A program made the position numbers and the translations under genes. The notes under the pieces are model-generated. The model did no database searches and had not been told where the DNA came from. It was given only the letters and a program-made list of their open reading frames with translations. From assembly GCA_946803715.1 (NCBI GenBank), contig CAMPET010000075.1, positions 140,643-178,563 on the forward strand: a stretch of 37,921 bases of DNA. Direction: 5' to 3'. The DNA comes from Beroe ovata. Taxonomy: Eukaryota; Ctenophora; Nuda; Beroida; Beroidae. Shown here piece after piece: positions 32,525 to 37,921 of the stretch. Positions within the stretch are counted from its first letter, which is position 1, and every line of letters starts with the position of its first letter.

Positions 32525-33071
32525 ATGCCTGAGAATGAAGTTGAACTTAGTATGACGATTGTCTCGTGGCTTATAATGGCGATATTTGGTTGGGTACGCA
32601 TATTTATTGATTTTTTGATGTGTATTGTTAATCATAATAAGTCATGAAACCTTTACAAAAGCGTTCACTTTTCCAATCCAATTGCGATCCATTGATAATA
32701 TAGCTTATAACTGTTATTCAAAATCTGGAACGATATAGATACTAACATTACTTCAAATCAGCCATGACTCGCTGATCACAAGGCTTATCGGACGCTAGAT
32801 TTGCGACATCTGACCCGGTCCAATAAGTTATCCGAACCCCGACTTCTTACCCTGCACAGGTAGGTAACCTATGTAATCTGAACTGCAAGGTTGTAATTGT
32901 ACGAAGTAACTTTTCAACCCTGCATTCTGAAATTCATTCTCACTCTCAGATGTTCTCTAGGTCAAGCGGAATAAATACCTCGGTATGAATGTGCGAGGAC
33001 ATGCTGACCAAGAACAGGAAATGCTGGCTGAACTGCTGCTCAGACACTCGAGCACTGTGGAGTTTGGATGA
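32525..33071 (+). CDS. Single-pass membrane microprotein, 59 residues
   Basis: Two exons: 32525-32593 and 32961-33071. The first begins in a fair context (caaaATGc), reads MPENEVELSMTIVSWLIMAI and ends FGW with the donor gtacgc, phase 0. The second follows a pyrimidine-rich tract and the acceptor tctctag and reads VKRNKYLGMNVRGHADQEQE, then MLAELLLRHSSTVEFG and stop. The product has an acidic N-terminus, one hydrophobic segment of about 17 residues, a basic cluster right after it (VKRNK) and a helical tail. By the positive-inside rule the C-terminus would be cytosolic. It lies 160 bp downstream of SEC63 on the same strand. Not recognised; could be one of the small integral membrane proteins overlooked by gene callers. 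Support is two clean splice sites and composition only. Confidence 0.55.
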
Positions 33072-33516
33072 TCGATAGCTAATCGGACAATATTGTGTGA
33101 GTATGACTATGATACCCAGATACCTTAAACATTAACATTTGACGCGCGCATTTTATTGGGTGAGGGTCGCATGATGACTTGCAAGTTGCAATTGACAATT
33201 GTAATTTACTAATTTAGTAAGCCCATTAATTATGAAAAGATGCATAATATAGTTGAATATCCGCACAATACACACGATCACACCGATGATCAAGTATCTG
33301 CAAAACACGTCTTGTTCACAGTGTTTGTTACTCCCAGTTCAAATACACCGATTTCGCTCCTCCACGATTTTATTCTCGTACACCGTCACAGCCAAAGTCC
33401 ATCACGTAGCCACATCATCGTGAGTGCATGATATGTGTCCTCTTCAGCTCTACCAATATATCATATCAGTAGATTGAGAATAATTGCTGTCCTATAATCT
33501 CATGTCTCAATTTATG
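33072..33516. other. Interval between the microprotein gene and the acidic-protein gene (convergent)
   Basis: About 445 bp, AT-rich, two 3' ends facing each other. No repeat or exon identified. If the CAG|gttaag at the end of the last exon is used as a donor, a further minus-strand exon could hide here, but none was recognised. Confidence 0.45.
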
Positions 33517-36500
33517 CTATCTAGAGGGTTCTCTACAGCTCTTAACCTGAATTACCGCGTTATGTAACGCGTTACTGACAATGTCCAGTGCGTGATCCTC
33601 CATGGTTGGATCACGCGTTGCTATGACGTCATCACGCCCAAATAACGCGGTGTCTTCCTTGTCGAATGTGTCCGTGTACACTGTGCTGAGGTATGTCGTC
33701 TCCTTGGACAGTGTACCCTCCTCTGGAATGTCGTCCAGACGTATCCGTAGTCGGGGGTTGTAGGGGTACTGGTAGCACTCGTAGTAACCTTCCTCAGGCT
33801 CGTAGTCAAGGTGATCCTGCGCAGGGAAATGATCAATAGAAGTTTATTACCATGACAACAATTACATCAACATTCATCGCGTATTCGTGCACACTTCATT
33901 AATCAAAATAAAGATGAAAACTAAGGATTCCAGACATTATCGAATCCCACGTATCCCAGAATTTCCCCAACATAAATGAAATGGCTTTAAAAAATCACAT
34001 TTTCCATGCATGCCGCATGGCTACTATTCAGAGGATGCTCATATATTACTCACCTCCATGACCTCGAAGCTGTGGTTCTGGTGGTAGTTGACAAACTGCT
34101 CGAACCCCTCGCTGATCTTGTCTATGATGGCATCTGCATCTGGTTTACTATCGATAAGCTCGTGGTCGTGCCCTATCTGTCGCTCGTACGATAGCTCAGG
34201 ACCCACTCTCCCAGACACTCTGATATCGGGGTTGTCTGCATGGGAGATCCCATTGTGGTCGTCTGAAGGGGACTCCTTCACCACCCTCAGACTTGTCGGA
34301 GTATCCTCGTCTTGTCCTGGACTCTCCTGTGACAATACGCCCACATCCGTGGGTAACACTTTCGATCTTGCACTAATTCCTGACCCATCATGTTCGGTTT
34401 TCATGAGCTCCATTTCACCCCGATCCTCCTTACTGTCGCTGTGCAGCTCGTCAAATTCAAACTCCGAGATTTTGTCGTGGTTGTTTCTGTCGATGTGTTC
34501 GTGGTGTGTTTCCGTTTCCGAGTTTGTGCTCTGATCTTCTGACTCATGAACATACCCGTTCTCCATACTAATCTCGCTTCTCGGTGTCTCCTCCATGAAA
34601 TCAACAACTTGGATATCATCGTTGAGAAGAGTTTCTCCCCTAGGGAGATTCTCCCTATGATCCGCAATTGCACTGAGACGGAGATCCAGATCGAGTTCAG
34701 GACTTGTCTTGTCGTCATGGTTACCGCGGTGATTAAGTTCAACTACTCGCGGTGACTCCTGTTGCTGGTCATCTCTCCCAATATGCACATGCTCCACAAC
34801 ATCACACTCCTCCCCCTCCTCCGTATTATACTCCTTACCACCAGGACTATCCCTCTCTATCTCTATTGTCCGATCTTCGTCATTGAAGGAAACTCTCTGT
34901 TCTGACCTCTTCATCGGTTGAATATCCGGGATCAGTAGTTGTTCTTCTTGCGTGTCAATCTCGCTATCGTCGAATTCATCGACATCCTCAACCCAGAAAT
35001 GATCGCGATATGATTCCTCCAGTCTCTCACTGTGATCCGCTGACTTAGAGCTGGCAATTCCCACCTCACTATCTGAGTGCTCACCATGATCAGTCCCTAC
35101 AATTGGTTCTTGGTGCGGGTGTGTATCTTCCACTAATTCCACCTCGGAGTTATTTGATTCTGCTCTGTACTGTGGGGGAGGCGATGGCGTGCCGGCTGGG
35201 AAATAATCCTCGATACACATGTCTCCGCCTCCTGTCGACTGACCTGATTGTCTGCTCGACATTCTAGTTGTCTCCTCAGCTGCCGGACTAAATCGGTCCT
35301 CCTCTAACGATTTATCGGACGCTGCACAACTGAAAGGTGTGTAGACTAGTTTCTCAGCCTCAGTAAGGTCTGTGTGAGTCTCCTCGTCACAGTCCTCTTC
35401 GTCTGTGTCTATTGCAGTGAGAGACCTGACGGCCAGAGTGTGAATTTAGGAGTGCAATTACAGGGTATCAGTACTCTCCTATCGCTGGTTGATGTACTTA
35501 TGAATACTCAATTAAACCGGTCAAGTGGCATTGTCACAGTAAAGGTGTTGGAATTAATACCAGAGAATCATAATCAGTATATTGTAATCGCGGGAACGTA
35601 CCTGATTTCCCGCAGCACTGATCTGGCTAGGGTTGGAGATGTGACCTCGAGTTCCGAGAGTGATCGTATTTGTCGGAGGATGTCACTTGACTTCTTCCTA
35701 TTCCTCCTTTTCTGATGAGGAGAGGAGTATTACAATTTCTCTCGCGGAGAAAATTTTAAGAAAAAATTTAGGTAGGTAACTTCTTATTAGGTAGGTAACT
35801 TTTATGAGACTTTCCCTATCACGCAATCAAGCATTTCATGAATATGGGTAAAGAAGCATGCCATGTGGGTGAATAAAAAGATTGAACAGAGACAAGGAAC
35901 TTCTCGGAATGTATAACTTCGATAAATTTTCTGTTAATTATATTTGTTGTTTAGTCTTAATAAGCCAAATTTCGAGTATTCATGCGAACCCTTTCCAATT
36001 TCTCGACATACTTCTCCTTTAATTTCTATTCTCTTACTTTTCGGTAAGCATGCCCTTGAAAGCAGTGAATACGCCATTGTTTGAAGTCAATAACACAATA
36101 CAAAATTAGTTACAATCACGCTTTATAGAACACACGAAATTTTTATAAAAAAGTATTTAAAAACGGAATTTCACATTTTGATGACCGAATATTTCAAAAC
36201 AAAGCCATTATTTTATCATCAGGATTTACTCCTCGTCCATGTGTCTCTCAAATCTCCACTCTGACCCGCGCCATCTCCTCACTAGTAAGAAAATCGCCCA
36301 TTCTCTCCATCTGTCCTCACCCTGGCGATCATTTAGCACAGCTAGTGGTTTAACACCATTGCCCGAGCTGCACAGAGCCTCTGCTGACTCTTCTTCCTGT
36401 TACCATGGTGATCTACGTGTGATGACGTCCCACCCCGACACGTGGTCAGTTGCTGCTCCTCGGATATGGGGGGCAGGCAGAGGTAGGATGAGGAAAGGGC

Positions 36501-37826
36501 GTGGCAGTAATCTCGCCGGAATTTCCTCACCTTAGGACGGAGGATTTGTGGAGTGTTACACCCCTAGCAACATGTGCAATGCCACGGCTCTTACTAAATC
36601 CATCGCCCTAATTTTATCACGTGACTCGGGTTATTTAGGGCGATGAATTTAGTACGATTACAATGTCACAGTTGTACATTGAGTCATGGAGCATAGACAA
36701 ATGCATGTGTCGCTGTTGTGATCCCATGGGTTTTGGGTTTAGTTACGAAGTTTTAAGTTTGCGCGCGCATTTTTGGATATCACCCTTCTATGCAATTCAT
36801 TTTTAACCAAATTATCGGATTTCGAATGATGTTCTCAAGAAGTTCCTTGTTTCTTTTTTTGGAAATAAAAAATTGTTTTTCAAGAAAAAAGTTTAAGAAA
36901 CCTGTAAACGAAAACACAAGACTCTTAGAAACCGGGCATAGCTGTCACAAAATGAAAAGGAATCTGAAAAGAACGTTCTATTGCAGCTTATGATCAAATC
37001 ATTTTCCCAATATTTTAAACAGATTTGTTTAACTACGGCCCAAACTTATCAAATGACAATTAACCATATTAACGGAATCAATTAGATTTATTATGACATT
37101 GGTAACAGGGTATTTTAAGCCATTTGTGATTTCATCATGAAGCCTTATCGCCTGTGCAAAACCAGATAATATGTACTGATCTTAAGACAGTCTAAGTCTG
37201 TTCTTCTTAGTAATACGTCAAGAAAAGACTCATGAATTATGAAAACAAAAAATATCAAGCATGCATTCATAATTACTTTTTCTTCACTTAGTTATTAAAA
37301 TTCTTAGATGCTCTTGACCACAGTTATCCAAAACTTGAATGTACAGTAGTAGTCATTTATAACTATCAGATCTACATGCACCATATAACACCGACTTTAA
37401 ACAGCAATGAAACCAAACATCGGTCTCGATTTGGCTTTATTTCTACACAAGCCTGTCATCAAATTTACATCTTCATGACTTCATGACAAAATCAACAACT
37501 TGTTCGATTTAATCAAATTCATTCATCTGGTATTGAGATCCATTCATTTTTGATTGAACAAGTGCTCATCATTATAAGATGCTGATAGCATATTATGAGA
37601 GAAGGAATTAATCACAAGGTAAGGAACCCAATCAACACAGCATATGCACTGATCATCAACTGCCGTGTGCACCTAATCTTACCGGGTCTGACGCCGACTT
37701 CACAATTTCTGTGGAGGAAATGTGACCGGAGATGTAGGCTTCATCTGACTCATTTCCACTGTGTCTCCCGTCCTTGTCCACTAGTGGGCTGGATGATGAT
37801 GTCAGAGATCGTGCTATTGTCGCAGC
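33517..37826 (-). CDS. Acidic disordered protein with candidate PKA-anchoring helix, 5' end beyond right edge
   Basis: Exons seen: 37826-37683, 35711-35602, 35425-34054, 33816-33517, GT-AG and in phase (0, 2, 0), about 640 residues. The first two carry Ser-rich basic stretches (SLTSSSSPLVDKDGRHSG, KRRNRKKSSDILRQIRSLSE). The 1.37-kb exon is a low-complexity run very rich in Asp/Glu/Ser/His with short Pro motifs (PAGTPSPPPQY) and MKRSEQRVSFNDEDR, a possible PP1-type RVSF docking motif. The last exon has Tyr-rich YECYQYPYN and ends with the helix ALDIVSNALHNAVIQV, which fits the RII-binding pattern of A-kinase anchoring proteins. The stop follows at SCREPSR, but CAG|gttaag just before it could be a donor, so the C-terminus is uncertain. 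No orthologue recognised; a scaffold for PKA (and perhaps PP1) is the working idea. The acceptor at 37826 shows upstream exons lie outside the window. Confidence 0.72.
33544..33591 (-). other. Candidate RII-binding amphipathic helix
   Basis: Residues ALDIVSNALHNAVIQV. Small or hydrophobic residues fall at positions 1, 4, 5, 8, 9 and 12 (A..IV..AL..A), exactly the spacing of the published AKAP pattern, and continue with V at 13 and 16. The polar face carries D, S, N, H, N and Q. No Pro or Gly interrupts the helix. Confidence 0.5.
35712..37682. other. Long intron of the acidic-protein gene
   Basis: About 2 kb. A GC-rich patch at about 36240-36540 is open on both strands; on minus it could be an exon (tcctaag|GTGAGG to CATG|gtaaca, reading VRKFRRDYCHALSSSYLCLP), but its phase 1 end does not fit the phase 0 neighbours. 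A fold-back element lies at 36592-36654. The rest is AT-rich with nothing seen. Confidence 0.5.
36592..36654. mobile_element. 63-bp fold-back with 20-bp terminal inverted repeats
   Basis: tactaaatccatcgccctaa at the left and ttagggcgatgaatttagta at the right are complementary with one mismatch; the 23-bp centre contains tcacgtga. Confidence 0.75.
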
Positions 37827-37835
37827 CTGTGGGGA

Positions 37836-37872
37836 CACATGTGTGTGTGGTGTGTGTGTGTGTGTTTGTGTG
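37836..37872. repeat. GT microsatellite
   Basis: gtgtgtgtggtgtgtgtgtgtgtttgtgt, directly upstream (on the minus strand) of the acceptor of exon 37826, so it forms part of that intron's pyrimidine/CA-rich 3' end. Confidence 0.85.
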
Positions 37873-37921
37873 GGGACTCATATTCGATGAGACGAATCAT
37901 GGAAAGGAGTTTTCTGATGAC

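Noticed and set aside
34088-34534. Plus-strand frame of 148 codons
   Set aside because: Antisense shadow of the large acidic exon.
36239-36540. Plus-strand 98-codon frame or minus-strand exon in a GC-rich patch
   Set aside because: Both strands are open and the candidate splice phases do not fit the flanking exons.

Overview
The window is animal nuclear DNA. The genes are interrupted by GT-AG introns of about 100 bp to about 2 kb, there are long (CA)n/(GT)n/(GA)n microsatellites, several fold-back MITE-like elements and minisatellites, and one assembly gap of 284 N. The proteins are metazoan: a many-domain immunoglobulin (Ig) cell-surface protein, a rhodopsin-family GPCR, and housekeeping genes recognisable as ZNHIT2, MMACHC, MED6 and SEC63. 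The close gene spacing in the right half, simple Ig architecture and divergent GPCR fit a marine invertebrate, perhaps an early-branching one. I cannot name the phylum from the sequence alone.

Layout. 1-8 kb: a minus-strand Ig gene entering from the left edge, with at least 14 Ig domains on exons that are almost all phase 1-1. Two signal-peptide exons lie at its 5' side, one of them carrying a PAN/apple-like cysteine module. 8-14 kb: gene-poor, with fold-back elements, microsatellites and the gap. 14.3-15.3 kb: an intronless GPCR (minus). 15.3-18.3 kb: no firm gene, one 26-bp minisatellite. 18.3-23.8 kb: ZNHIT2 and then MMACHC, both minus strand and fully reconstructed in frame. 25.5-26.7 kb: MED6 (plus), in which one conserved internal exon is absent. 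26.8-27.9 kb: a three-exon gene for an 89-residue secreted protein (minus), tail to tail with MED6 and head to head with a SAM-methyltransferase-fold gene (28.1-29.0 kb, plus). 29.5-32.4 kb: SEC63 (plus, five exons, 747 residues). 32.5-33.1 kb: a two-exon 59-residue single-pass membrane protein (plus). 33.5-37.8 kb: the 3' part of a minus-strand gene for a long acidic, apparently disordered protein ending in a helix that fits the A-kinase-anchoring (PKA RII-binding) pattern.

There is no operon logic. The housekeeping genes act in separate processes: ER translocation (SEC63), Mediator (MED6), R2TP/snRNP assembly (ZNHIT2) and cobalamin processing (MMACHC). The most interesting points are a MMACHC model with an extra N-terminal transmembrane exon, the broken MED6 locus, the candidate AKAP helix, the Ig array with two alternative leader exons and a decayed exon copy, a tandem duplication inside ZNHIT2 that carries a decoy splice donor, and two small unannotated-looking spliced genes. 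Exon joins were checked by hand for splice dinucleotides and reading phase. No database search was possible, so family names rest on my recall of the families.
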